Made by a program: the position numbers and the translations under genes. A stretch of 64,000 nucleotides of DNA from Clostridium sp. (GTDB lineage: Bacteria; Bacillota; Clostridia; Lachnospirales; Lachnospiraceae): assembly GCA_023664325.1 (NCBI GenBank), contig JAMPFS010000002.1, positions 1 through 64,000 of the forward strand, read 5' to 3'. Shown here piece by piece: positions 25,053-35,491 of the stretch. Numbering within the stretch: position 1 is the stretch's first letter; each line of letters opens with the position of its first letter. The notes below the pieces were generated by a model that saw only the letters and a list, made by a program, of their open reading frames with translations, did no database searches and had not been told where the DNA came from.

Positions 25053-28000
25053 TTATTTTGCCTCTTTCCAGCGTTCATCCCTCTCTTTGCTGGATACAGT
25101 TGCCCTTGTAAGCTGTAAGACAATCTCGCTGAAATATCTGTCCGGCACATCCTTTACCAGCAATGCATGATCCGTCTCATTCCTGTGGTAAAAATAGGAC
25201 TCTTTTTGCACCTGCCCTGCCCGATAAAAGGCTGCCTCATAAACGGTGACCTCCTCGCCCATGCCGCCGACAAAACTTCCGGAAAAGAATAATGTTGCGC
25301 CATATCCCAGTTCCACATCCTCCCGGTAATACGCATCAAATCCACCGGCATCTAACACATCTCCCCTATACCAGCCAAATGTTTGCAGCTTACCGGCTAA
25401 AGACAAATCATTTAGGATCATGCCGCCAAACCGCTCTATCTGCCTGCAATTCTCCTCCTCCGGCAGTTTACCATAAACCGGTCTGTCCAACTGCTCAAAT
25501 GGCTGGGTAATCTCATAGTCCAAAAGCTGTTCCTTCCATGTCTCAAGGCTTTCCTTCGTAAGATCTACCGGATGCACAAAACCAATCTTCGCATCCTCTG
25601 AAAGTTCATATTCCTCCTCATCCTCTGTGTTAAAGGATCCATCCTCCATATAACGGAAACTCTTTACCAGTCTATGCTCCTCATACACACCCCAAATCAG
25701 TCCGATGGCAAACTGATGCATAATTGGATTTTTTACAAACAGTTCCTGCCATGCTCCGCTGTTCCAAAGGCGTTCGGAAGAAAGCGCCATTTCAAGCCTC
25801 ATTTTCTGGCTGGATACCGTTGCTTTCATCTGCTTTTTCATCTGTTTAAATTCACTGTACGCCGCTGCCGCTTTTTCCTCATCATCCTTCTTTCCCGGCG
25901 CCGGAAGATTCTTAAGCTTCTTTCCCGAAGCATCAAACACCTCTACTTCCAGCGCTGGTGTAATCGTAACCGTAAACCGGCGTCCGCCATAATCGAAATG
26001 CCGTTCCATATGCTCATCAAATCCTAAATCCGGCACAATTTTATCCTCTAACTGGGCTCTCGTAAGACCCAGCTGTCCGGCTGCATATTCCAAAGCTTTT
26101 CCCGCTGCCGCTTTCACCTGTTTAAACTTGAACTTTCTTGCAATGCCGTCCACAATCAGCAATGCCTGTGGTTCCGGGCTTAATGCCAGCGCCTGCACTG
26201 CCTCTGCCGCAATTGCCCCTCTGGAATTTGTCGGCCACTCTTTGATCTGATGCTCTAACTTCGCCACAATATCTGCTCCGCCGTGCTGTGCCGCTGCATA
26301 TAATACCCAGCGTTTCTTAGCCTCTGCTCCAAGCTCCATCCACTTGTCAAACAGTTCATTCACATAAACCGTAAAATCCTGTGCCTGAAGCTCTTCCACA
26401 AGCTTTGCCGCCATTTTATTCACCCCAAGCCTGTCCATAGACGCATAGGCAATCAGCACAGCCTGCAGATATGCTTCCTCTGCCTCGCTGCCATCCTTCT
26501 TATGCACCGGTGAAAACGGTGTCTCATATGCCCATGCAAGGGAACGCTTTTTCCCGCCTTTGTGCAGTTCCTTAACCAAGTCGTCATTGGATGCCACCGC
26601 ATCTCCGTTTTCCGTTCCCTGCTTGCCATCCCCATCTTTCCCGCTGTTTAGGTAACGGTTAATCAGGTCGGAAACCTTTGCGCTTTTTTCCTTTTCAAGC
26701 GCTCCCCTTAGCAGGTCTGTATCCTCCGGATTATGCCATGCAATCAGTACACGGGCAGCCAGTTCCCTGTCTCCCGCCTTCTTGGAACCCAGCATAGCCA
26801 CCATATCTTCCTTCCAGTCCTTTTGGGTTTGCAAAACGGATAACAACACTTCCCTGACGGATTTTGCGCTGTCAGTGGAATATTTCAAAATCACTTCTTT
26901 ATTCCGCCCGGCATTTTCTGCGAGCGCCATAATACCCAGACTTCTTCCATAAGCATTTGCATTGGCAAAGGCTTCTACCGTCTCCTCCCTGCGCTCCTCT
27001 AAATAGTTTCCAAAAATCTCCTGTGCATGTTTTGTCAGGGCTTCCTTGATCTCCTCACTATAGAAACGGTCAACAATCATGCTAAGTCCTTCTAACTGAT
27101 GCGCCACATCCATCCCGGCAGCATCCAATACCCTGAAAAGATAGATTAGCGCCTTATCCATGCCTTTGCGGTTTCTTCCAATATCTTCATCATAAAAGCC
27201 ATTGCATCCCCGTAAGATACAAAGGGCAAAACTGCGGTTATAAAAATCTGTGTCCTTATACATGGCGTAATGCCGTTCCAATGCCCTTCGCTGGTCTTTG
27301 CCCACATACCAGCCGGTCACCTGGATCGCATCCTGAATCGGATAGAGACTGCCAATCTCTGTCTTCCCATACAGATAATCCCTGATTGCCGGCATGTGCT
27401 GCGGCGGGCAGTCCTGCCCTATGAGCAGCTCTATCATCTTATCCCGTGTCTTCTGCTTTGTATGATCCTGCCCCATAAGCTTTTCATAAAAATCCGGATC
27501 CTTTTCCTTCATCACATCCGCCATGCAGACCGTTGTCTCATATTCAGCCTGCTGATAATACTCTAAAAAGCGTTCCCGGTGGTTCATAAACTGATATGCC
27601 ATAACATTCTTTTTCTGATGCAAAGACGCCCAGCTGATATAGGCTGCCAAATCCATGTCAAACAGCTCATCAAAATTACCGCCCCGCTGCGAGAAATCAA
27701 GCCTTAAATCAAAGGCTTCCATTACGGAAAGCATTCCATCCATATCCAAAGCGCAACAGAAAGTCACCACATTGCGCAGGCGGTTTGAAAGCACAAAATT
27801 TGCAAAAGCGCAGCCGCCTAACAGCTTCATCATAAAGCTGCTGTAAGGCAGATTGCGGTAATCACGGATGAGTTTTAAGGATGGGGAATCTTTTCTAAGC
27901 TCTGCCGCCACCCTGCCTATGGCATCCGGAGTGTTTTGCGCACATTGTCCGACTAATGTTCCAAGCCCTCCAAGTATCGTCTCCTCATAGCGGTTCATAA

Positions 28001-28655
28001 GTTCCCGGTCTTCCTCTGCAATCACAAACAATCCTGCCTGCTGCCTGCCGCCAAACAATTTTTTCACTTTTCCCAAAATACCGGCTGACGGTTCTGTTTC
28101 CCTCAGTGTGTCTAACACCTGTCTGATGGGATATTTCAGGTAAAAATATGCCGCATAGAGAAACAGCCTTGTATTTCCCTGCTTTGGCGTCGTATATTCG
28201 AGTGCCTGCTTTACATTCTCTGCCTTTTCTTCCGCCACCTTGCTAAGTTCTACGATCTCCCTTCTGGACAGCCGTGACTCGGTATTGCCGATCATGCAGG
28301 CATAAATGGCTGCCGCTTTCGCCGTTTCCATCTGAATCTTTCCCGACTTTTTCATGTTCCACCACCAAAACGGCATCATGTCGTGTATCGCCACCCCTCC
28401 GATGGCAAACAATGCTTCAAACAAACGATTTGCCTCTTCGTTATGATGCCTGTCCACTGCTTTTTGCATCACATCCGCAAACTTACGCTTCACTTCCGGT
28501 GAAACCATGCCCATGTCCTGCTCTGCGATACCGGAAAGTTCCGCCGCCCCGCCATCCGTCATATACGCCTCAATCTTTTGCATAGCCGCCTCATCCAATC
28601 CACACTGCTCAAATAATTCCATAATCTTTTGCAAATGCTCCTCTGACCGTATCAT
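25053..28655 (-). CDS. DUF4132 domain protein (YehI/MolR-like), last gene of the MoxR/VWA operon
   Basis: A 1200-residue soluble protein made of helical, HEAT-like repeats, ending in the DUF4132 domain: FTVTITPALEVEVFDASGKK, the MKKQMKATVSSQKMRLEMAL stretch and RLWNSGAWQELFVKNPIMHQ, then a C-terminal section with GATLFFSGSFVGGMGEEVTVYEAAFY. E. coli MolR/YehI are the best-known members, though without an established activity. Start at 28655: GGAGG lies eight bases upstream; the alternative ATG at 28670 has no ribosome site. It follows the SWIM gene by 21 bases. The neighbourhood suggests a substrate-recognition or scaffold part of a MoxR ATPase system. Confidence 0.88.
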   Translation of the reverse strand: MIRSEEHLQKIMELFEQCGLDEAAMQKIEAYMTDGGAAELSGIAEQDMGMVSPEVKRKFADVMQKAVDRHHNEEANRLFEALFAIGGVAIHDMMPFWWWNMKKSGKIQMETAKAAAIYACMIGNTESRLSRREIVELSKVAEEKAENVKQALEYTTPKQGNTRLFLYAAYFYLKYPIRQVLDTLRETEPSAGILGKVKKLFGGRQQAGLFVIAEEDRELMNRYEETILGGLGTLVGQCAQNTPDAIGRVAAELRKDSPSLKLIRDYRNLPYSSFMMKLLGGCAFANFVLSNRLRNVVTFCCALDMDGMLSVMEAFDLRLDFSQRGGNFDELFDMDLAAYISWASLHQKKNVMAYQFMNHRERFLEYYQQAEYETTVCMADVMKEKDPDFYEKLMGQDHTKQKTRDKMIELLIGQDCPPQHMPAIRDYLYGKTEIGSLYPIQDAIQVTGWYVGKDQRRALERHYAMYKDTDFYNRSFALCILRGCNGFYDEDIGRNRKGMDKALIYLFRVLDAAGMDVAHQLEGLSMIVDRFYSEEIKEALTKHAQEIFGNYLEERREETVEAFANANAYGRSLGIMALAENAGRNKEVILKYSTDSAKSVREVLLSVLQTQKDWKEDMVAMLGSKKAGDRELAARVLIAWHNPEDTDLLRGALEKEKSAKVSDLINRYLNSGKDGDGKQGTENGDAVASNDDLVKELHKGGKKRSLAWAYETPFSPVHKKDGSEAEEAYLQAVLIAYASMDRLGVNKMAAKLVEELQAQDFTVYVNELFDKWMELGAEAKKRWVLYAAAQHGGADIVAKLEHQIKEWPTNSRGAIAAEAVQALALSPEPQALLIVDGIARKFKFKQVKAAAGKALEYAAGQLGLTRAQLEDKIVPDLGFDEHMERHFDYGGRRFTVTITPALEVEVFDASGKKLKNLPAPGKKDDEEKAAAAYSEFKQMKKQMKATVSSQKMRLEMALSSERLWNSGAWQELFVKNPIMHQFAIGLIWGVYEEHRLVKSFRYMEDGSFNTEDEEEYELSEDAKIGFVHPVDLTKESLETWKEQLLDYEITQPFEQLDRPVYGKLPEEENCRQIERFGGMILNDLSLAGKLQTFGWYRGDVLDAGGFDAYYREDVELGYGATLFFSGSFVGGMGEEVTVYEAAFYRAGQVQKESYFYHRNETDHALLVKDVPDRYFSEIVLQLTRATVSSKERDERWKEAK

Positions 28656-28676
28656 CCTTTCATCCTCCATTTTCTT

Positions 28677-30773
28677 TTATTTACCTTCACCATAATAACA
28701 TAGTCCCCTGTCAATCCCTGTCCGCTCCCTGCAAATGAGCAAATACCGGTAAATCTGCCGATAAAGGATAAGTATCTCCTGTATGTTTAAGTTCATCTGG
28801 TGCCTCCCCTGTTCTAACCGGGAAGAAAGCTCCTGAAGCATGTCCGACAGCAGCAAAAGCCCGATTTGTTCCGCCATTTTGCCCTGTTCCATAAGCCCTC
28901 GCAAAGTGCTGTCATAAATGGTAGCAAATCCACTTTGAAACAATTCCACCAGCAAAGACTCCACCTCTTCCAAAATCTCCTCTACCGCTTCACAGCTTTC
29001 AACCTGCGCTGTCTGTTTCGCACTGCCTGCCCTATGTTCCGCCTCTTTCCGGACGTATCCAAAAAGCTTCTTACCCTCATAATACGGATTCTCGCTCCCC
29101 TTGTAAACCGCCACCGGATACATATGGATTTTTCCGTTTTTCAGATAAATCCTCCCAAGAAAGCAATAGTGCTGTTTTTTCTGCAATTTTTCCAGATACC
29201 GTATGGCAGATGCCTCCCGTTTTGAATAGTCCATCAAAATGACAAGCTCCCTGCCCTTTTTATCATAAATGCTCAGCGTAAGGGTCTGGTCTGTCTCAGA
29301 AAATCCGGCTTCATCCAACGCATGCGCATCCACAAATACCAAATTCCGTCTTCTGTGTTCCCCACCGTACCCCTCCACAAACCATTTTTGATAGAGTGCC
29401 GCAAAATCATCAAAATACCAGTCTCTCATCAGCTCCCTGTCGAGCGTGCTCTGTTCCACGATCTCTGCCTTTGTCTCTGACGTTCCGGATAATCTGCCCT
29501 GCGCATCACATTTCGCATGGTCAAGATGAAGCGTCACTTTATACAAATCCTCAAGCAGTACGGGCAGTTCCCAGGGAGCCTCTGCCTTCTTTGTAAACCC
29601 TTTTGCCTGATTCTCATAAAAGGTTGGTCTCGCATTGGAATATGTGTACCAGTTTCCCGTCTGTCTCTCCAAAAAATAAACGGTATCTCCCTCGTAACCT
29701 GTCTGTGTCACAAAATGCTCCATCGTAATACCCACCAGATCCAGATCTCCTGCCGGCAGGTAATTCCCCCGGAATTCCCCTGCCAATGCTGCAATTTCCT
29801 GATTATCCTTTGCCTGCCCCAAAGCCTTCACCTGACGGCTAAGCCGTACCAGCTTCGACAACAATGCCCTCACCTCAAAGGCTGCGGAGTGCCGGAAATA
29901 CTGCTCATAATCATCTTTTAACCCCCTGCAGTATCCCTCATATCTGGCAAGCTCTGCATTATGGCACAAAATGGCAAGGCGTTCCAGATACTCCATCACA
30001 TCTTTTGCGCATCTCGATAAACCGGTGAAAAACACATCCTCCAAAAAGGTTTCCAGCTCCTGTGATACTTTCTGTATCTGCCCCGCATCATAACCTGCCT
30101 CGCCAGCCTCCATATCGGTAAGCTGATCTTTTGTCAAAATTCCCTGTTCAAGCAGACACCATAAGACAGCTTCCGCCTTATGGACGCACAGTTCTTTCCT
30201 GTGGCAGGTACACGAGGAATAGTTTAGCGGTGACAACAGCTTCACCGTCACCCCCCGTTCCGGAATCTGTACCGTTACCACATTCCCATAAGAAATAACC
30301 GGTTTTGCCGAGGAAAGCCCTGCTATAAAATTCCGGCAGCCCCGTATGCCCAATGCACGGGTAAGCTTCTTCAGGGGATAGGCGCTCATTTCATCCATAA
30401 GCTGTTGGGGGATACCGCCGGACTTTTCTTCAACCACGTCCTCCCCGCCGCTTAAAAGCATTTCATCGGTCTTTGTTTCGTTCTCTGAATTGTTTTCACC
30501 CGCCGTATCCATTTGCTGCAAATAAAGCACAGCCTGTATCACATGCCGGCAGATATTTCTTGACGGACAACTGCATATGCTCTCTGCTACCGGCAGCGCC
30601 ACGGTAACCTGTTCTTCCCCAACCGCCACCTGCCACCGGTTTTCCTCCTCACATTCCATAAGACGGCAGACAATGCCGGCTTCCATATCTTTATTGGCAC
30701 GCTTGACAATACCTTTATTGCTGATTCCAATCAAATATTCTTCATCAAACTGTTTCCATATACCCTGTTCCAT
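28677..30773 (-). CDS. SWIM zinc-finger protein (YehQ-like)
   Basis: A 698-residue soluble protein with a SWIM zinc finger near the N-terminus, C67-x-C69...C75-x-H77 (ICSCPSRNICRHV), and a second similar CxC...CxH set, CTCHRKELCVHK, at about 187-198. SWIM motifs bind nucleic acid or protein. The remainder is helical, with a beta-rich central part (VFVDAHALDEAGFSETDQTL) and no enzyme motif that I recognise. Start ATG at 30773; AGGAG is 13 bases upstream, so initiation may be weak. It is the fourth gene of the operon, 34 bases after the VWA gene. Confidence 0.85.
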   Translation of the reverse strand: MEQGIWKQFDEEYLIGISNKGIVKRANKDMEAGIVCRLMECEEENRWQVAVGEEQVTVALPVAESICSCPSRNICRHVIQAVLYLQQMDTAGENNSENETKTDEMLLSGGEDVVEEKSGGIPQQLMDEMSAYPLKKLTRALGIRGCRNFIAGLSSAKPVISYGNVVTVQIPERGVTVKLLSPLNYSSCTCHRKELCVHKAEAVLWCLLEQGILTKDQLTDMEAGEAGYDAGQIQKVSQELETFLEDVFFTGLSRCAKDVMEYLERLAILCHNAELARYEGYCRGLKDDYEQYFRHSAAFEVRALLSKLVRLSRQVKALGQAKDNQEIAALAGEFRGNYLPAGDLDLVGITMEHFVTQTGYEGDTVYFLERQTGNWYTYSNARPTFYENQAKGFTKKAEAPWELPVLLEDLYKVTLHLDHAKCDAQGRLSGTSETKAEIVEQSTLDRELMRDWYFDDFAALYQKWFVEGYGGEHRRRNLVFVDAHALDEAGFSETDQTLTLSIYDKKGRELVILMDYSKREASAIRYLEKLQKKQHYCFLGRIYLKNGKIHMYPVAVYKGSENPYYEGKKLFGYVRKEAEHRAGSAKQTAQVESCEAVEEILEEVESLLVELFQSGFATIYDSTLRGLMEQGKMAEQIGLLLLSDMLQELSSRLEQGRHQMNLNIQEILILYRQIYRYLLICRERTGIDRGLCYYGEGK

Positions 30774-30807
30774 CCTACAAGCATATCTCCTCTCCGTGTG
30801 CCTGCCT

Positions 30808-31929
30808 TTACATCAGTTTTGCCATAAACTCCACAAGATGTTCCGGTGTCATAGCCCCGACATGTGCTCCCATATCGCTCAGGCGCTGGGCTGTCCGCCT
30901 GTCATAATTGGGATTTGCCTCCATGTCCAGCGCAGTAAGGGCAATCAGTTTCGCCCCGCTTTCCATGATATCCTTCGCAGTACGGTAAAGCCTGTCACAA
31001 CTGCCGCCCTCGTAAAGATCCGAAACCAGCACAACCATCGTGCGGTGTGGGTATTCAATCAGCCCCTCACAGTATTGAAGCGCTCCTGCAATATCCGTTC
31101 CCCCGCCAAGCTGGATGCTCATAAGCGTCTCCACCGGATCCTCCACATAGCCGCTTAAATCCACCACATTTGTATCAAAAATAACCAGCCTTGTATCGAG
31201 CATTGGCAGTTTGGCAAAAATCCCAGCCATAATGGCGCTGTGAATGACGGAATCCAGCATAGAACCGCTCTCATCCACGCAAATAACCACCTTCCAACGA
31301 TGATACCGCTTCTTTCTGGCATGAAAATACACCTGCTTTAACACAAGCTGTTCCTGCGCAGTATCATAATTTTTGAGATTGTGCCGGATTGTCTTTTGTA
31401 TGTCCAGGTTCCTTGCCGATTTCACCGGGCTTCCCGATGTTTTATCCAACTGTCCGGTAATCGTTTTTCGCATGTCCTGTTCCATCTGCCTGCTGAGTTC
31501 TTCCGCTACCTTTCGCACAATCTGCCTCGCCACATCAAGCACCGGCCCATGCATGACATGTTTTAGTTCCAGCACAGTTTTTAAAAGTTCTTTATTCGGC
31601 TCTAAGCCTTTTAAAACCTCCGGCTCTGTCAAAAGCTCCGTCATATTATATTTGTCCAGCGCATGGTGTTCCATAATTTCTGCTGTGTCCTTTGGAAACA
31701 GCTTCTTCATCTTATGAAGCCACTGTGGAACCGTCAGATTGGAACCGCCATTCCCTCCTGCCATGCCCCTCACATCCTGTTCCTCTCCATATTCCCGCAG
31801 ATAGAGGAAATCCAGCACATCCTCCATCTCCATATAGTTTAGATCCCCGGGGGAAAAGGATATCTGGTCTTTTGCGTATTTGCCAAGCACAAGACGCCAC
31901 CGGTTTAAACATTCCCTTTCATCTGCCAT
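30808..31929 (-). CDS. VWA domain protein with intact MIDAS (YehP/CoxE-like)
   Basis: 373 residues. The first half is helical; the C-terminal half is a von Willebrand A domain with the metal-binding site DESGSM (219-224), the Thr/Asp loop LGGGTDIAGAL and LVSDLYEGG. VWA proteins are the standard partners of MoxR ATPases, which couple ATP hydrolysis to protein binding at the MIDAS site. The frame opens at 31980, but GGAGG lies nine bases before the ATG at 31929, which overlaps the end of the DUF5682 gene by 11 bases: translational coupling. Cytoplasmic, no signal peptide. Confidence 0.9.
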   Translation of the reverse strand: MADERECLNRWRLVLGKYAKDQISFSPGDLNYMEMEDVLDFLYLREYGEEQDVRGMAGGNGGSNLTVPQWLHKMKKLFPKDTAEIMEHHALDKYNMTELLTEPEVLKGLEPNKELLKTVLELKHVMHGPVLDVARQIVRKVAEELSRQMEQDMRKTITGQLDKTSGSPVKSARNLDIQKTIRHNLKNYDTAQEQLVLKQVYFHARKKRYHRWKVVICVDESGSMLDSVIHSAIMAGIFAKLPMLDTRLVIFDTNVVDLSGYVEDPVETLMSIQLGGGTDIAGALQYCEGLIEYPHRTMVVLVSDLYEGGSCDRLYRTAKDIMESGAKLIALTALDMEANPNYDRRTAQRLSDMGAHVGAMTPEHLVEFMAKLM

Positions 31930-34321
31930 ATCCCATCTCCTCCAATTTCTGTCGTGCGTAAGCATCCAAAGCGGTTCCATAGGCTGTCAGTTTGGGATCC
32001 ATTCCCATACGCTCTAAAATGCTCTCTTTTTTCCCTCCATAGATCGCTGCCACGGAGGCGCCAATCCGGTCGATTTCTCCCGGCGTAAAATATGCAAATG
32101 CCATACGAAGCTCCGGCAGCATCTTCATAAAGCTCTCCGCATCCACCTGCTTCAAAAAACCGTCTAACATATCCAAAAAGGCGGTTCCGATAAAAACGAT
32201 ATCCCTGGCAAGATAAAACAACCCCCGGAAGAAAGAAGCGGTCTTTATCACCTGCTCCTTTGTTCCGGAAAGATATCCACGGCACACCTTTTCCAAATCA
32301 GCCTCCGTCCTGCTGCCGCAGGCATACAAAATCCCCTGTACACAGCCATTTAAGCCGGCATTCATTTTGCGATCCTTTTCCAATTTGAAAAGCGCTGTGA
32401 GAAATGATTCCCGCATGCCTGCAAACTCTTCCGGCTCATGATTTCCGGTCATCTGATAGATACGTTTTACCGCCTCCATTACATCTTCTAACTGCTCCCC
32501 CTTTACCTGCGCCATATCCGGCAAAAGAAAAATCAGCCGCCTGCAGCACAAGCATAACAAATCCGATAACGGCAGTTTGATTCCATAAAGCTCTTCCAAT
32601 TCCCTTAACTTTCTCAAAATCGCCAGCGCATCCGCTAAGGAAAAGAAATCGGTATCCTGAAGCATCTGTTCTTTCAGCCTGTCATATACAGCCTGTAAAT
32701 TCTCGTCTATCCCCATTTCAAAAAGGCGGCTTAGCAGCAATGCGCTTTCTCTTGCATCAAGATTTTCACGCATTTTTTCCCGGACAAGCCCTTTTACAGC
32801 CTCCCTGACCGTTCCGCCATATACAGAAGCATCAATCAGCGCCGCCATGACATCCACATTCCATTTATACTTCCATGTCTCCCGGATCAGGTTCCGGTCT
32901 TTGTTAAGCTGGAGATTCGGCCCCTTTATGCGGGTGGCAAAGCCGGTCTCCAAATAGACCATCTGATGGAAAAACATGCTCGCCATGCGGTGTTTCGGCT
33001 TCGAGAAAACAGACAGTGTAATATCAGAAACCAGAGTGGGACGTTCCTTCAGGCGGAACTGCCTGCACTTAGCTTCAAAATCTTTCATAATCGGAGGAAC
33101 CTCAGCCTCTTTACAAAGCTGTCCTTTGCGGTCTCCGGTCATCAGCCTTCTAAGAATCTGCATCGGCGCATCGGTTGCAATATTATACTCCCCCTTGACA
33201 AAGGAGGATAACGCTGCATCCATAAGCTCATATGCACCGGGCTGCTGTTTTCCCCGAAGTGCGCACAGTCCTTCCGTCATGGCATCTGCGCAGATTTCAT
33301 CATAGGTGGATAAATTTCCCTCCTCCTTGCGGATTTGCCGTCCGGTGCGCAGAAGAAATTCCAAAACCGCCTGCCTGTATACCACCTGAACATCCGCTAT
33401 GCCTTCGCTTTGCCCGAATCCCTCCCATACACTCTGGTAAAAACCGGGAAACGGCATCCCGCTGGCATAACCGTTTAATGCATCTGCTGCTTCCATAGAA
33501 TATGGCATCAGAAATACATCCTGTTCCTTTAACGAAATCGGTTCCTTTGCCTTTTCCCTATTGCTGCCTTCCCATGCTGCTAAAATCCTCTCCATCAGGG
33601 CAGGCGTATGAAAACCGCCCGTCACCACCAAAAGCCGCTTCTTTTTTTCACTCCATCTTTGAATCTCCTCCGCCATAAAGGTTTCCCGCGCAATACATCC
33701 CTCTTTCTTTAAGCGTTCCGGCGTATCATTCTCCCTTGCCAGTCTGCAATGGATGAACAGGTTGGAAAACCATGTTTCCGAAGAAATCGAAAGCCCGTTA
33801 ATTTCAAAATACTTCTCCCAAAACTCATCAAAATTTCGCACACCGCTTCGCTCGCACAGCATATGAATGTATTCATTGCGTGACAACAGATAATCATCAT
33901 TATAATTGTTCTTGTCATCCTCCCGCAAAAGCCCCCTGCCCTCCTCGCAGGCTGCCAGTATATTCCCATATGGCAAATCAATAAATGCCGTCTCGATTCC
34001 CTGCTCTTTGCCGCATTTTAATGCAGCAAGCTCCGGTGAATAGTCCAGAAACGGGTAATAGCACTTATACCGGCGTTTTTCTTCACTAATCCTGCCCGCC
34101 TTGTCATCATAGGAATAGTACACCGCAAAAGGCGGCTTCGTCTGCTCATTTATCATAACCGGAATCAGAGAATTTGCATTTTGGGGACCCTCAATTAAAA
34201 TGGCATCCGGCAAACAGGATTCCACCATCCTCCTTATATGATAGGAGCATGCCGGGCTATGATGTCTTACCGGCAAAAATGTTATTTCAGTTCCCGTCTT
34301 GCTTCGTAATACTGTTTCCAT
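31919..34321 (-). CDS. DUF5682-family protein (YehM-like)
   Basis: 800 residues. The N-terminal domain has FLPVRHHSPACSYHIRRMVES, ILIEGPQNANSLIP and LLVVTGGFHTPALMERIL, which look like a TraB/ChaN-type fold where conserved His and Glu residues cluster; the C-terminal 500 residues are helical repeats. DUF5682 proteins occur mainly in MoxR/VWA operons. Start ATG at 34321, inside the end of the ATPase gene (40-base overlap), with AGAGG seven bases upstream. The activity of the family is unknown; the conserved HH and EGP residues hint at a hydrolase, which is inference. Confidence 0.83.
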   Translation of the reverse strand: METVLRSKTGTEITFLPVRHHSPACSYHIRRMVESCLPDAILIEGPQNANSLIPVMINEQTKPPFAVYYSYDDKAGRISEEKRRYKCYYPFLDYSPELAALKCGKEQGIETAFIDLPYGNILAACEEGRGLLREDDKNNYNDDYLLSRNEYIHMLCERSGVRNFDEFWEKYFEINGLSISSETWFSNLFIHCRLARENDTPERLKKEGCIARETFMAEEIQRWSEKKKRLLVVTGGFHTPALMERILAAWEGSNREKAKEPISLKEQDVFLMPYSMEAADALNGYASGMPFPGFYQSVWEGFGQSEGIADVQVVYRQAVLEFLLRTGRQIRKEEGNLSTYDEICADAMTEGLCALRGKQQPGAYELMDAALSSFVKGEYNIATDAPMQILRRLMTGDRKGQLCKEAEVPPIMKDFEAKCRQFRLKERPTLVSDITLSVFSKPKHRMASMFFHQMVYLETGFATRIKGPNLQLNKDRNLIRETWKYKWNVDVMAALIDASVYGGTVREAVKGLVREKMRENLDARESALLLSRLFEMGIDENLQAVYDRLKEQMLQDTDFFSLADALAILRKLRELEELYGIKLPLSDLLCLCCRRLIFLLPDMAQVKGEQLEDVMEAVKRIYQMTGNHEPEEFAGMRESFLTALFKLEKDRKMNAGLNGCVQGILYACGSRTEADLEKVCRGYLSGTKEQVIKTASFFRGLFYLARDIVFIGTAFLDMLDGFLKQVDAESFMKMLPELRMAFAYFTPGEIDRIGASVAAIYGGKKESILERMGMDPKLTAYGTALDAYARQKLEEMGYGR

Positions 34322-35397
34322 AGACCGCCCTCTTTACTGCTCTTATCCCGGATTACCGTGTTAAAATACTCTTTCACTTTCGCCAAATCATCTTTATTTT
34401 CCTTAGATACCGCGCCAACCAGATTCTCTACCAGTGTGCTTATGCGCATCATGCCATCATCATAATAATATCCGCTGATCATAGTCTGGTAATAGACAGA
34501 AACCGCCTCTGCCGTGCTCATGACGGCTGACGGCGTATCAATCCGATGCCCATAGGCGGAAATTCCCTCGCGAAGCTCATGGTAGGTAGCAGCGAGCAGC
34601 TCCGCCACATCCTCATCCACTTCCATTTCAATCTGGCTTGCTGCTGCCAAGTTCCTAACCTCATTGATAATAATCTGTTTTTCCAATGCCACTTCCTTAA
34701 CCGGCATAACCGTCTCAAAATTAAATCTCCGCTTCAAGGCGCTGCTCATCTCATTCACGCCCTTATCCCTTGTGTTTGCCGTTCCAATGACATTAAATCC
34801 CGGCCGGGCAAATAAAATCCCCTCATCTCCAAGCTCCGGCACATTCAATACCTTGTCACTGAGCACACTGATTAAACTGTCCTGTATCTCCGCAGGCGTC
34901 CTCGTAATTTCCTCAAAACGGGTAATATATCCCTTTTCCATTCCAACATATAAAGGAGCAGGCACCAGCGCCTCCCTCGATGGGCCTTTCGCCAGCAGTA
35001 AGGCATAGTTCCAGGAATATTTGATCATATCCTCTGTCGTTCCCGCAGTTCCCTGTATCGTATTCGTGCTGACACCGCTAATCGCAGCCGACAGCAGCTC
35101 TGAAAGCATCGTCTTTGCCGTACCCGGCTCCCCTACAAGCATCAGCCCCCTGTTTCCGGCTAACGTTACAATACACCGTTCCACCAGCGCATCATTTCCA
35201 AAATATTTCTTCCCAATCACAATTTCTTTCCCATTGCAGGGAACAGGTTTTTTACTGCCCAATATAAAAGTTCTGACTGCCTTCGGCGACATTTGCCAAT
35301 TCTCCGGCCGGCTGCCGGTATCACTTTCACGGAGTGCCTCCAACTCCTCCCTGTACCGGATCTCCACCGGTGGTTTTATCAGTTTTTTTGCTTCCAT
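34282..35397 (-). CDS. MoxR-type AAA+ ATPase (YehL-like), first gene of a five-gene operon
   Basis: 371 residues. Walker A is GEPGTAKT (89-96). The Walker B position reads ITRFEEITRTP, so the usual DE is FEE; sensor 1 is FNVIGTANTRD and the arginine finger lies in SALKRRFNF. An N-terminal extension of about 55 residues precedes the ATPase core. It is more divergent from the other MoxR in this window (11153-12106) than normal paralogues and matches the YehL branch by neighbourhood. Start ATG at 35397 with GGGGGA about nine bases upstream. Promoter at 35492-35520. Confidence 0.9.
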   Translation of the reverse strand: MEAKKLIKPPVEIRYREELEALRESDTGSRPENWQMSPKAVRTFILGSKKPVPCNGKEIVIGKKYFGNDALVERCIVTLAGNRGLMLVGEPGTAKTMLSELLSAAISGVSTNTIQGTAGTTEDMIKYSWNYALLLAKGPSREALVPAPLYVGMEKGYITRFEEITRTPAEIQDSLISVLSDKVLNVPELGDEGILFARPGFNVIGTANTRDKGVNEMSSALKRRFNFETVMPVKEVALEKQIIINEVRNLAAASQIEMEVDEDVAELLAATYHELREGISAYGHRIDTPSAVMSTAEAVSVYYQTMISGYYYDDGMMRISTLVENLVGAVSKENKDDLAKVKEYFNTVIRDKSSKEGGLWKQYYEARRELK

Positions 35398-35491
35398 CCT
35401 ATGTCATCCCCCATTTCTTATGCCGTTTCCTCTAAGGCTGTCCATCAGACATATGCCATGCTTACCAGATGTTCCATATCAATTTTATTCT

